This document shows, in pieces, positions 1-7,611 of a stretch of DNA of 64,000 nt (position 1 is the stretch's first letter; each line of letters begins with the position of its first letter). The notes beneath the pieces were generated by a model. The model was not told the DNA's origin and ran no database searches. It saw nothing but the letters and a program-made list of their open reading frames with translations. The stretch is taken from assembly GCF_000800015.1 (NCBI RefSeq), contig NZ_JUGR01000001.1:186001-250000 (forward strand). Direction: 5' to 3'. The translations under genes were made by a program, and so were the position numbers. This stretch comes from Terriglobus sp. TAA 43. GTDB taxonomy: Bacteria > Acidobacteriota > Terriglobia > Terriglobales > Acidobacteriaceae.

Positions 1-986
1 AACAGGATCAGGTCCTTCACGCGCGAGCTGTATCCCCACTCGTTGTCGTACCAGGAGATGACCTTGGCCGTCTTCTCGCCGATGACCTTGGTCAGCTTCG
101 AATCGAAGATGGACGAGCGGCTGTCGCCCTTGAAGTCGCTGCTGACCAGTTCCTCATCCGTGTAGCCAAGGATGCCCTTCAGGGCGCCTTCGCTGGCGGA
201 CTGGATCGCTTCGTTGATGCTGGCGATGGTCATGGGCTTTTCTGTGTTGAACGTCAGATCGATCACGGAGACGTTCGGCGTGGGCACACGCATGGAGAAG
301 CCGTCGAGCTTGCCGTCCATCTCAGGGATGACCAGCTTCAGGGCCTTGGCTGCGCCGGTGGTCGACGGAATCATGTTGATGGCCGCAGCGCGTGCACGAC
401 GCAGGTCCTTGTGCGGGAAGTCCAGGATGACCTGATCGTTGGTGTAGCTGTGGATCGTGGTCATAATGCCGCTGGTGATGCCGAACTTCTCGTGCAGCAC
501 CTTCACCACCGGCGCAAGGCCGTTGGTGGTGCAGCTGGCGTTGGAAATGACGTTGTGCTTCGCAGCGTCATACTTGTCGCTGTTTACGCCCAGCACCAGG
601 GTTACGTCCTCGTTCGTGGCAGGAGCGGAGATGATGACCTTCTTCACCGTCTCGCCGAGGTGAGCCTTGGCCTTGGTGGCGTCGGTGAAGTGGCCGGTGG
701 ATTCCACCACGATCTGCGCGCCAACCTCTGCCCAGGGCAGCTTGGCGGGGTCGCGCTCGGCGAAAACCTTGATCTTCTTGCCGTTGACGCTGATGTAGTC
801 GTCGCCAGCTTCGATCTCGTGCTTCAGATTGCCGAGAATCGAGTCGTACTTCAGCAGGTGAGCCAGCGTTGAAGGGCTGGTCAAATCGTTGACGGCCACA
901 AACTCGATTTCAGGATTATCGATTGCGGTGCGGAAGACGTTGCGGCCGATACGGCCAAATCCGTTAATGCCTACCTTTACTGCCAT
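1..986 (-). CDS. gap: Glyceraldehyde-3-phosphate dehydrogenase (3' end cut by window edge)
   Basis: Cytoplasmic glycolytic enzyme that oxidises glyceraldehyde 3-phosphate to 1,3-bisphosphoglycerate using NAD+ and phosphate. The gene runs leftward out of the window; 328 codons are visible, so only the last few residues of a roughly 335-residue enzyme are missing. Seen in the sequence: the N-terminal NAD-binding motif INGFGRIGR, the catalytic cysteine C152 in SNASCTTN, the active-site histidine in HSYTND, and WYDNEWGYS near the visible C-terminus. The ATG at 986 puts the Rossmann motif at the very N-terminus, as is normal for the family. It is divergent from the P-loop kinase gene, so the ~170 bases between them should hold both promoters. 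Identification is secure. Confidence 0.97.
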   Translation of the reverse strand, partial: MAVKVGINGFGRIGRNVFRTAIDNPEIEFVAVNDLTSPSTLAHLLKYDSILGNLKHEIEAGDDYISVNGKKIKVFAERDPAKLPWAEVGAQIVVESTGHFTDATKAKAHLGETVKKVIISAPATNEDVTLVLGVNSDKYDAAKHNVISNASCTTNGLAPVVKVLHEKFGITSGIMTTIHSYTNDQVILDFPHKDLRRARAAAINMIPSTTGAAKALKLVIPEMDGKLDGFSMRVPTPNVSVIDLTFNTEKPMTIASINEAIQSASEGALKGILGYTDEELVSSDFKGDSRSSIFDSKLTKVIGEKTAKVISWYDNEWGYSSRVKDLIL

Positions 987-1157
987 GACGTGTCTTTAGC
1001 TTCCTCTCAGGGTTACGGCGAACGCCGTTTCGTCCGTCGCAACCAGTGTAGCGGGTGCGCCGTGGGGTGGCGCAATTCGGCTGTGTGAAACCCTGGGGAG
1101 CCATCAAAGGTTCCCATCGGGTTTGGCCTGAGCCGCGTGGTGTGTTACAAACCGGCT

Positions 1158-2018
1158 ATGCGGGACTGGATCCGCAACAAGATGAAAAGACGTGGTAAGC
1201 GTGGCCCCAACAATAGCGAGGCCACTGGAAAGATTGGGCAGGAGATCCCACAGGATCAGCCTGCAGCACTGCAGCCGAGCTACCCCGAAGCTCCTGCAAA
1301 AGCAGAGATAACCACTGAAGCCGAACCGGAAGCGGTTGAGGCGGAGCCAGTTGCTCCCGGCAAGATCGAAGTCGAAACGCAGCCAGAATCGTTGGCCGCG
1401 CCGGTGGAACCGCCTTCGATCCCTGCGGGCGACAAGGCTGCTCCGCGTGGCTATGTTGTTCTCACCATTGGCCTTCCTGGCAGTGGCAAGACGACGTGGT
1501 TCAAGCGCCGTGGCGTGTCTCCCCTCAGCAGCGACATGCTGCGCAACATCCTGTTCGACGACATCACGGACCAGCGTTACAGCGGTTTGGTGTTCAGTAC
1601 GCTACGTTCGCTTCTGCGTGCGCGCCTGATTGCCAAGATGCCGTGGAACTACGTGGATGCCACCAACCTCAGCGCCCACGAGCGCCGCCAGTGGATCAAG
1701 ATGGCGCGTTCGTTCGGCTACGAGGTGCAGGCCGTGTACTTTGACGTGCCGCTGGCCGTTTGCGTAGACCGTAACAGCAAGCGCGAGCGCCGCGTGGCCG
1801 ATGACGTGATGCAGAAGATGGCAGAGCGTCTGCGTCCGCCGTCGTTCAAAGAAGGTTTTACCAAGATCACGGTGGTTCGCGTGAAGGGAGTGGGCAGCGC
1901 CGCTCCGGTATCTGCGGTCAACGACGATGCCTTCAACGCGCCCGTCCCTGCCGATCTTGATGCACCGGAGCTGGACGGCCCGGAAGGCATCGAGCCGGAC
2001 GATTCGCAGGACGAGTAA
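1158..2018 (+). CDS. P-loop nucleoside/polynucleotide kinase-like ATPase with acidic N-terminal extension
   Basis: A 286-residue protein with a P-loop kinase domain (AAA_33/zeta-toxin or polynucleotide-kinase type). The Walker A motif GLPGSGKTTW lies near residue 110, followed by SSDMLRNILFDD, where the family binds substrate, and an arginine-rich lid-like segment (RNSKRERR). The first ~95 residues are basic and then a low-complexity Ala/Glu/Pro stretch, probably disordered. A GTG at 1137 would add seven residues; the ATG at 1158 is preferred because it precedes a basic segment typical of a start. The ABC transporter gene begins 7 bases after its stop, so co-transcription is likely, but no functional tie is evident. 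The substrate cannot be told from sequence. Confidence 0.75.
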   Translation: MRDWIRNKMKRRGKRGPNNSEATGKIGQEIPQDQPAALQPSYPEAPAKAEITTEAEPEAVEAEPVAPGKIEVETQPESLAAPVEPPSIPAGDKAAPRGYVVLTIGLPGSGKTTWFKRRGVSPLSSDMLRNILFDDITDQRYSGLVFSTLRSLLRARLIAKMPWNYVDATNLSAHERRQWIKMARSFGYEVQAVYFDVPLAVCVDRNSKRERRVADDVMQKMAERLRPPSFKEGFTKITVVRVKGVGSAAPVSAVNDDAFNAPVPADLDAPELDGPEGIEPDDSQDE

Positions 2019-2024
2019 GAAAAT

Positions 2025-2801
2025 ATGAACGGCGCGGCCATCGAGTTCCGCGACGTGATAGTGGACGCAACGCCCTCCCGGAAAAATTCCGGCGAGGGCG
2101 TTGTCATTCTCAACGGTATTTCGTTGCGGCTGGAGGCGGGAACCACGACGGCTCTGCTGGGCCGTTCAGGCAGCGGGAAAACGACGTTGCTGCGCACCAT
2201 TAACGGACTTGTAGCGCCAACTTCCGGCGCGGTACTGGTCAATGGTGAAGTGGTGGGCAGCGCCGATCTCCTGGCGTTGCGGCGACGCATTGGCTACGTC
2301 ATTCAGGAGATTGGCCTCTATCCTCACCTGACCATCGAACGCAATGTGGCCATGCCCCTGGAACTTGCGGGAAAGCCGCTGACAGAGCGGCTTTCCCGCG
2401 CACACGAATTGCTTGCCATGACCGGGCTTGACCCCGCCAAGTTTGCCGAACGTATGCCGTGGCAGCTTTCCGGCGGACAGCGTCAACGTGCGGGTGTGGC
2501 GCGCGCGCTGGCTGCTGACCCTGCCATCCTGCTTCTGGACGAACCCTTTGGCGCGCTCGATCCGCTGACGCGCGTGGAAATACAAACCATGCTGCGCGAT
2601 CTGTTGAAGAAGTTGCAGAAGACCGCAGTCATCGTTACGCACGATCTTCAGGAAGCGGTCTTTCTCGCTGATCGAATCCTGTTGCTGGACAAGGGAAATA
2701 TCGTCGCAGACCTGCCTTCGGGCGATGTTCTGCACTCGCAGATTCCCGCCGTGAAGCAGTATGTCGCAGCCGTGCAGCGCTTTCCGGAGGCACAGTCATG
2801 A
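2025..2801 (+). CDS. Osmoprotectant (glycine betaine/choline type) ABC transporter, ATP-binding subunit
   Basis: ATPase subunit of an OpuC/ProV-type importer, 258 residues, working at the inner face of the cytoplasmic membrane. Walker A is GRSGSGKTT near residue 46, the ABC signature is LSGGQRQR, and Walker B with its catalytic glutamate is ILLLDEPFGALD. The chain lacks the C-terminal CBS domains that OpuCA uses for ionic-strength sensing; it ends soon after the H-loop segment (VTHDLQEA). Its stop overlaps the permease start by four bases (ATGA), so translation is coupled. Substrate class is inferred from the partner permease and binding protein. Confidence 0.88.
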   Translation: MNGAAIEFRDVIVDATPSRKNSGEGVVILNGISLRLEAGTTTALLGRSGSGKTTLLRTINGLVAPTSGAVLVNGEVVGSADLLALRRRIGYVIQEIGLYPHLTIERNVAMPLELAGKPLTERLSRAHELLAMTGLDPAKFAERMPWQLSGGQRQRAGVARALAADPAILLLDEPFGALDPLTRVEIQTMLRDLLKKLQKTAVIVTHDLQEAVFLADRILLLDKGNIVADLPSGDVLHSQIPAVKQYVAAVQRFPEAQS

Positions 2802-3430
2802 GCTTCCTTCGCCTGCATCTGCATGAGCTTCTGCAACTCGTGTTTGAGCATCTTTGGCTTACTGGATCGGCGATGTTATTTGCTGCGCTTATCGCGATTC
2901 CTGCGGGCATCTGGCTCACGCGGCATGAACGCTGGGCCAGGCCTGTGATCGGATTTGCGAACGTGGTGCAGACGGTGCCCAGTCTCGCGCTCTTTGGCTT
3001 GCTGTTGCCCGTGCCGTGGCTTGGAGAAAACGCTGCACGGCTGGCTATTCTTGCGCTTACCGGTTATGCGTTGTTGCCGATTTTGCGCAATACCTACGTG
3101 GGAATACAAGGCATCGATCCGGCTCTGATCGACGTGAGTCGAGCGCTCGGCATGACAGATTGGCAGCGGTTGATCAAGGTCGAACTGCCTCTTTCCGCGA
3201 GTGTTCTGTTGGCTGGGCTGCGCACGGCGACCGTAACGTGCGTTGGCGTGGCGACGATTGCAGCGGCAATTGGTGCAGGCGGCCTGGGCGAATTTATCTT
3301 CCGCGGCGTGGCGTCCGTGGACAATCGTTTCGTGCTGCTTGGGGCCGTTCCCGCTGCGTTACTCGCGCTCTTGGCGGATGCGTTTCTTGGATGGATCGAA
3401 CGTCGCGTGGAAGTGCGGAGGCTGCCGTGA
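2798..3430 (+). CDS. Osmoprotectant ABC transporter, permease subunit
   Basis: Polytopic inner-membrane permease of 210 residues in the BPD_transp_1/OpuCB-ProW class with five to six hydrophobic segments. The EAA-like loop that docks to the ATPase is visible around DVSRALGMTDWQRLIKVELP, and the following GLRTATVTCVGVATIAAAIGAGG region is typical of quaternary-amine importers. It overlaps both the ATPase gene (4 bases) and the binding-protein gene (GTGA). Only one permease gene is present, so the channel is probably a homodimer, unlike OpuC-type operons that carry two permeases. Confidence 0.88.
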   Translation: MSFLRLHLHELLQLVFEHLWLTGSAMLFAALIAIPAGIWLTRHERWARPVIGFANVVQTVPSLALFGLLLPVPWLGENAARLAILALTGYALLPILRNTYVGIQGIDPALIDVSRALGMTDWQRLIKVELPLSASVLLAGLRTATVTCVGVATIAAAIGAGGLGEFIFRGVASVDNRFVLLGAVPAALLALLADAFLGWIERRVEVRRLP

Positions 3431-4305
3431 ATCGCAGGGCGGCACTGGTGCTGCCGTTGTTTCTCCTGCTGCTGACTGCATGTGATCCGCCGCACGGTTC
3501 GCGCATTGTTATCGGCGCAAAGAACTTCACAGAGCAGGTTCTGCTAGGCGAACTGCTGGCACAGGAGATCGAAGCGCAAGGCGAGCCTGTTGACCGGCGG
3601 TTCTATCTTGCGGGGAGTTACATTGCGCATCAGGCGCTTGTTTCCGGCCGCATTGACGCCTATGTGGAGTACACCGGAACGGCGTTGACCTCCATCCTGA
3701 AACAGCCGCTTGATCACGATCCGCAACGCGTCTTTAATACGGTTGCCCGTATTTATCGTGAACGATACAACGTGCTGATGATGCCGTCGCTCGGCTTTGA
3801 AAACACCTTCGCCATGGTGATGCGCGGCGAAGATGCAGATCGCCTCCACGTCACCCGATTAAGCGAACTCGCGACTGCGGCTCCGTCGCTGAAGCTTGGT
3901 GTGGGATATGAGTTTGAGGAGCGCCCCGACGGCCTCCACGGGCTGGAAGCCGCCTATGGACTGCGCTTTGCGGATGAACCGCGTGTGATGGACCTCGGGC
4001 TGTTGTATCGCGCATTGCAGAACCGACAGGTCGATATCGTCAGCGGCAACTCCACGGATGGCGCGATTACCGCGCTGGGATTCCGTGTTCTCGCGGACGA
4101 TCGACATTATTTCCCGCCATATCAAGCTGTGCCGTTGGTGCGCGAGGACATGCTTCGAACGCATCCTGCGGCTTTGAAGGCCCTGCAAAAGCTGACAGGA
4201 AAGATTACCGAAGCCCAGATGCAGTCCATGAATCACGCCGTGGAAGGCGAACATAAGGACCCCGCAGAAGTGATCAAGGCGTTTCGACTAAAAAACGGCC
4301 TGTGA
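3427..4305 (+). CDS. Osmoprotectant ABC transporter, substrate-binding lipoprotein
   Basis: A 292-residue OpuCC/OsmX-type binding protein anchored by lipid. The GTG at 3427 is chosen over longer upstream readings because it overlaps the permease stop in a GTGA junction and yields a proper lipoprotein signal peptide: basic NRR, hydrophobic stretch, and lipobox LLTAC. The mature protein starts with the family hallmark IVIGAKNFTEQ. Later segments (YVEYTGTALTSIL and GNSTDGAITALG) match the quaternary-ammonium binding family. With the two preceding genes it forms a complete one-permease importer for compatible solutes such as glycine betaine or choline; the exact ligand is inferred. Confidence 0.9.
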   Translation: MNRRAALVLPLFLLLLTACDPPHGSRIVIGAKNFTEQVLLGELLAQEIEAQGEPVDRRFYLAGSYIAHQALVSGRIDAYVEYTGTALTSILKQPLDHDPQRVFNTVARIYRERYNVLMMPSLGFENTFAMVMRGEDADRLHVTRLSELATAAPSLKLGVGYEFEERPDGLHGLEAAYGLRFADEPRVMDLGLLYRALQNRQVDIVSGNSTDGAITALGFRVLADDRHYFPPYQAVPLVREDMLRTHPAALKALQKLTGKITEAQMQSMNHAVEGEHKDPAEVIKAFRLKNGL

Positions 4306-4733
4306 TATCAGTTTCGAAGCCTCGAAACACGACTTTCTTCGTGTTTAAGCATCCAACTGAGAAGATGCAGCAAGTAAATCTGAAGCGGCTGATTCTGGCT
4401 TGTATGGCCACTATCCTGTCTGTGCTTCTTTTTCTCAAAGCGAATTACGAAAACCTCGACGCAGCCCGTCCGGAGACGCTGCTGTCTTCGCTTTGGAATG
4501 TCTGCGGCATCCTGATGCTGGCGTGTATTGCGTGGCTGTGGGTCGAGGTGGTTTTGCTGTTGCTTTCGCCGTCGCAATCAGAGGTAGAGAGCGATGAGAA
4601 TGATTTGCTAAGCTGGGCGGATGAATCGCATCTCCCTGTATCGTATGGCGCTGTTCCTTACGCTGGTGCTCGCGAATTGCGCTTTTTCGCAGAACAGGAA
4701 AACCGTAAGCGGAGCAACGAAAACAGGCTCTGA
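4302..4733 (+). CDS. Small two-helix membrane protein of unknown function
   Basis: A 143-residue protein that I do not recognise. It has two hydrophobic segments (about residues 27-46 and 63-88) with a short loop between them, then an acidic, probably cytoplasmic or periplasmic tail. The GTG at 4302 overlaps the stop of the binding-protein gene (GTGA), which suggests translational coupling; an ATG at 4365 (MQQVNLKR) is an equally reasonable start just before the first helix. Its last ~113 bases overlap, in another frame, the signal-peptide region of the next gene. One of the two ends is therefore probably misplaced or the overlap is real. Confidence 0.5.
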   Translation: MISVSKPRNTTFFVFKHPTEKMQQVNLKRLILACMATILSVLLFLKANYENLDAARPETLLSSLWNVCGILMLACIAWLWVEVVLLLLSPSQSEVESDENDLLSWADESHLPVSYGAVPYAGARELRFFAEQENRKRSNENRL

Positions 4734-5145
4734 AAGGACCGCGCAGATGCACGCAACAGGAACATTCCAGGTGTCCGTAAAGCCGGCAGAATCCAGCGAA
4801 ATCGGCAAAGCTGCAGGACTTGGCCGTATGACCATCGACAAAGTGTGGAGCGGCGGCATCGAGGGCACCAGCAAGGGCGAAATGACCACCACCGCAGTTG
4901 GAACCACGATGGCCTATGTTGCGCTGGAAACCATGACTGTGAAAGTGGACGGCAAGTCCGGGACATTCGTGTTCTCGCACAAGGCGACGATGGATTCCAC
5001 CGATCCGAAGAGCGGTGTTATGGACATCACCGTGTTGCCGAATACCGGTACAGGCGAGTTAAAAGGGATCGAAGGCTCGCTGCAGATCACCATCGACAAA
5101 TCCGGCCACAGCTACGACTTCACGTACACATTGCCTGCGCAGTAG
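4621..5145 (+). CDS. DUF3224-family protein with predicted signal peptide
   Basis: A 174-residue protein whose body, from about residue 43 (MHATGTFQVSVKP), fits the DUF3224 beta-barrel family, whose members usually begin with such a motif; function is unknown. The upstream part MNRISLYRMALFLTLVLANCAFSQ looks like a Sec signal peptide, suggesting an exported version. If the true start is the ATG at 4747 the protein would be a standard-length cytosolic DUF3224 protein and the overlap with the preceding gene would disappear. The presence of a good signal sequence makes me favour the longer form. Confidence 0.65.
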   Translation: MNRISLYRMALFLTLVLANCAFSQNRKTVSGATKTGSERTAQMHATGTFQVSVKPAESSEIGKAAGLGRMTIDKVWSGGIEGTSKGEMTTTAVGTTMAYVALETMTVKVDGKSGTFVFSHKATMDSTDPKSGVMDITVLPNTGTGELKGIEGSLQITIDKSGHSYDFTYTLPAQ

Positions 5146-5152
5146 CTATCGC

Positions 5153-5186
5153 CTGCCTCTACACGGAGGCAGAGCAGGCTGCTTTT
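5153..5186 (+). terminator. Possible rho-independent terminator after the DUF3224 gene
   Basis: A seven-base-pair stem (CTGCCTC/GAGGCAG, loop TACACG) lies just after the stop codon at 5145 and is followed some bases later by a T5 run. It is moderately convincing and would separate the transporter operon from the prepilin gene. Confidence 0.4.
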
Positions 5187-5263
5187 TGCTACAGTTTGTG
5201 TTGTCGATTTGGTTCTCGCTCCGTCTCTCAGAGCAGGGCTGACGAACTTCGCTGAGGACACGC

Positions 5264-5776
5264 ATGACTTTCCCGAACCGCTACCGTGCATCGCGCCAGG
5301 ATGAGGGCTTTACGCTCATCGAACTGCTGATCGTGATGTCGATCATCATCATCATTGCCACCTTCGCGATCCCCAACATCACGCGCATCAAGCGGCAGGG
5401 CAACGAGACCTCGGCTATCCAGTCCATTCGTGCCATCGTGGCAGCGCAGTTGCAGTACCAGCAGACGTATCCGGCAAACGGCTATGCCTGCTCGCTGGCA
5501 GCCCTTGGCGGCGATAAGGGAGCAGCTCCTACTCCAGCGGCTGCAGGACTGTTACCTACGGATCTCGCGGGCGGCCAGAAGGCGGGTTATACCTTCGCGC
5601 TTGTGAACTGCAATAAGGTGACCATCAACAATCAGGATCAATACACGTCGTACGAGATCACCGCTGTTCCGCAGAAGGTAGGCAACACCGGCGACCGTGG
5701 CTTCTGCTCCGACGATTCGCAGCAGGTGAAGTACGACCCCAAGGGCGGTACCGCCTGCACCCAGCCCATTCAGTAA
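5264..5776 (+). CDS. Type IV pilin-like / pseudopilin protein with class III signal
   Basis: A 170-residue prepilin. A short basic leader ends in the prepilin peptidase site before FTLIELLIV, with the conserved glutamate at +5 and a ~20-residue hydrophobic helix (MSIIIIIATFAIPNI). The C-terminal globular part carries four cysteines (ACSL, NCNK, FCSDD, TACTQ) that could form two disulfides, as in major or minor pilins. It stands alone here; no assembly ATPase or prepilin peptidase gene is adjacent, so the machinery must lie elsewhere. It could serve a type IV pilus or type II secretion pseudopilus. Confidence 0.85.
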   Translation: MTFPNRYRASRQDEGFTLIELLIVMSIIIIIATFAIPNITRIKRQGNETSAIQSIRAIVAAQLQYQQTYPANGYACSLAALGGDKGAAPTPAAAGLLPTDLAGGQKAGYTFALVNCNKVTINNQDQYTSYEITAVPQKVGNTGDRGFCSDDSQQVKYDPKGGTACTQPIQ

Positions 5777-5794
5777 ATAGGTCTTATGTCGAAG

Positions 5795-5820
5795 AGGCGC
5801 AGCTTCGGCTGCGCCTTTCG
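5795..5820 (+). terminator. Hairpin with UUCG tetraloop after the prepilin gene
   Basis: A perfect nine-base-pair stem (AGGCGCAGC/GCTGCGCCT) closed by the very stable TTCG loop lies 19 bases after the prepilin stop and is followed by a short T-rich stretch. The U-tract is weak, so it may terminate only partly. Confidence 0.55.
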
Positions 5821-5848
5821 TCTGTACGAATGACTCCAGGGAGAGTTT

Positions 5849-6514
5849 GTGCGTCTTAGCAAAACGATGAAGTTTCTTACAGGATTTGCGGCGGTCGCTG
5901 TGTTGACGGTGTCCGCGCACGCGCAGGACGTCCACGCCATCGCATCGAAAGTCGACGACCATTACAACCACTTGACGACGCTGCACGCGACGTACACCGA
6001 GCATTACAGCGGCATGGGGCAGCAACGCACCGAAGGTGGCACGCTGTTGTTGAAGAAGCCGGGGCGCATGCGGTGGCAGTACAACAACGGCAAGCTCTTT
6101 GTTCTGGATGGCAAATACTCCATCAGCTACACGCCGGGTGATCCGCAGGCTCAGCGCGTCCCCGCAAAGCAACTGGACGACATGCGGTCGCCGCTGCGCT
6201 TTCTGCTGGGTCACACCAAGCTGGAAAAGGAACTGGACAACCTGAAGGTGACGCCCGCAGGCAGCGGGGAAGTCACGCTGAGCGGAACGCCGCACTATGC
6301 GATGTCGCCCGGTGATCAGCGCGTGCAACGCATCGCCGTCACCGTGGTTGCCGCCACGGGAGTCATCACCGGCCTGCGCATTGAAGAGATAGACGGCACC
6401 ATAACGGAGTTCGCATTCCGCGATATGAAAGAGAACGTCGCTGCCTCCGATGCAGACTTCCGTTTCACTCCTCCTGCAGGTGTGACGGTGGTGGACGGTC
6501 TGCCTCCGGCATAG
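5849..6514 (+). CDS. LolA-like periplasmic outer-membrane lipoprotein carrier
   Basis: A 221-residue exported protein of the LolA/LolB-like fold, which ferries lipoproteins across the periplasm. A signal peptide (MKFLTGFAAVAVLTVSAHA) is followed by a mature domain with the LolA-typical TEGGTLLLKKPGRMRWQY segment and the later RSPLRFLLG stretch. The GTG at 5849 has an excellent GGGAGAG ribosome site; an ATG at 5867 is an alternative with less spacing. No lolCDE or ftsK neighbour is present, so it may be a paralogue dedicated to another hydrophobic cargo. Confidence 0.8.
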   Translation: MRLSKTMKFLTGFAAVAVLTVSAHAQDVHAIASKVDDHYNHLTTLHATYTEHYSGMGQQRTEGGTLLLKKPGRMRWQYNNGKLFVLDGKYSISYTPGDPQAQRVPAKQLDDMRSPLRFLLGHTKLEKELDNLKVTPAGSGEVTLSGTPHYAMSPGDQRVQRIAVTVVAATGVITGLRIEEIDGTITEFAFRDMKENVAASDADFRFTPPAGVTVVDGLPPA

Positions 6515-6572
6515 CCATCTTTCTCTGAAACGGTCGTTTATCGCATGGTGCGTCTTTAGGAAGGGAAATTTC

Positions 6573-6628
6573 GTCCTTGATCTAGGACCAAATATGTCCT
6601 ACAACTGAATAAGGACATTTTCAGTCCT
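6573..6628. promoter_or_regulatory. Cluster of five AGGAC/GTCCT half-sites (probable operator)
   Basis: Five half-sites alternate in orientation in front of the EF-hand gene: GTCCT at 6573-6577, AGGAC at 6584-6588, GTCCT at 6596-6600, AGGAC at 6612-6616 and GTCCT at 6624-6628. The first pair forms a palindrome with a six-base spacer. A possible -35 (TTGATC, 6577-6582) and weak -10 (TACAAC, 6600-6605) lie inside the cluster, so a bound dimer would block RNA polymerase. The regulator is unknown. Confidence 0.5.
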
Positions 6629-6651
6629 CATTCTCCTCAGGATCGTTCCCG

Positions 6652-7527
6652 ATGAAGCCATCGCATTTGCTGTTTGCCCTGCCCATTCTTCTTTCTACGG
6701 CCGCTGTTGCACAGGGTCCTGGCGGCGGCGGACCGCCCAAGCGGATTGTTCTGGAAGCGCTGGATACGGATGGTGATGGCCAGCTTTCGGCAGCGGAGAT
6801 TGCGGCAGCATCGCAGTCGTTGCTGAAGCTGGACAAAAATGGCGATGGGCAGATCACTTCTGCGGAATACAGCCAGCGCCTGGAAGACAAGACCGCAAGC
6901 AGCGATCTGGAGCAGCGCCTGATGATGCTGGATAAGAATGGCGACGGCGTTCTGACGGCGGACGAAGTCCCTGAGCGCATGAAGCCGCTCTTTGAAAAGG
7001 GCGACGCGAATCATGATGGCAAGCTGACCAAGGAAGAGATTGCTGCCATGTACGGCAAGCAGGCCGATCCCCAGGGGCGTCCTATTGGTCGTGGCAACTT
7101 CAGCAGCATGGACCCCGTGATGATCGTTCTGGACGTGGACAAGGACGGCATTCTTTCTGCAACGGAAATCGCCAACGCTCCTGCTGCCCTCAAGACGCTG
7201 GACAAGGATGGCGATGGCACGTTGGCCGTGGCAGAGCTTCGCATGCGTCAGCAGACCCCCCGCCAACGCGCGGAACACCTCTTCGACGAGTGGGACACCA
7301 ACAAGGACGGCGCTCTGCTCAAGGAAGAGATGCCCGACCGCATGCAGGCACAGTTTGAAGCCATCGACACCAACAAGGACGGCAAGGTCGATATGGACGA
7401 AGCGACCGCTTACATGGAGAAGCAGCCGCAGGGGCGTGGCCCGGGCGGTCCTGGTGGCCCCGGCGGTCCCGGCGGTGGTCGTGGCCAGGGCGAGCGTGGT
7501 CAGGGCGGTCAGCAGCCTCAGCAGTAA
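6652..7527 (+). CDS. Exported EF-hand calcium-binding protein with eight loops
   Basis: A 291-residue protein with a Sec signal peptide (cleavage near residue 20) and eight EF-hand calcium loops of the form DxDxDG...E. The first three start at D38 (DTDGDGQLSAAE), D61 and D94; further ones are DANHDG, DVDKDG, DKDGDG and two DTNKDG loops. The C-terminal ~30 residues are Gly/Pro/Arg/Gln repeats, likely disordered. It is followed by the ApbE-DUF2271 and PepSY genes on the same strand and sits behind a probable operator, so it may be part of the same envelope system. Function beyond calcium binding is unknown. Confidence 0.88.
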   Translation: MKPSHLLFALPILLSTAAVAQGPGGGGPPKRIVLEALDTDGDGQLSAAEIAAASQSLLKLDKNGDGQITSAEYSQRLEDKTASSDLEQRLMMLDKNGDGVLTADEVPERMKPLFEKGDANHDGKLTKEEIAAMYGKQADPQGRPIGRGNFSSMDPVMIVLDVDKDGILSATEIANAPAALKTLDKDGDGTLAVAELRMRQQTPRQRAEHLFDEWDTNKDGALLKEEMPDRMQAQFEAIDTNKDGKVDMDEATAYMEKQPQGRGPGGPGGPGGPGGGRGQGERGQGGQQPQQ

Positions 7528-7611
7528 TCAACTTTGACTTTATTCCGGTCCAATACATTGGCCGGAGCATTTTCTCGACTCACACGGCAAAGATCCGGGA
7601 GAGATTTTCAG

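Noticed and set aside
3016-3426. Long upstream extension of the substrate-binding protein gene
   Set aside because: It runs through the permease gene in another frame and lacks a signal peptide; the GTG at 3427 gives a proper lipoprotein.
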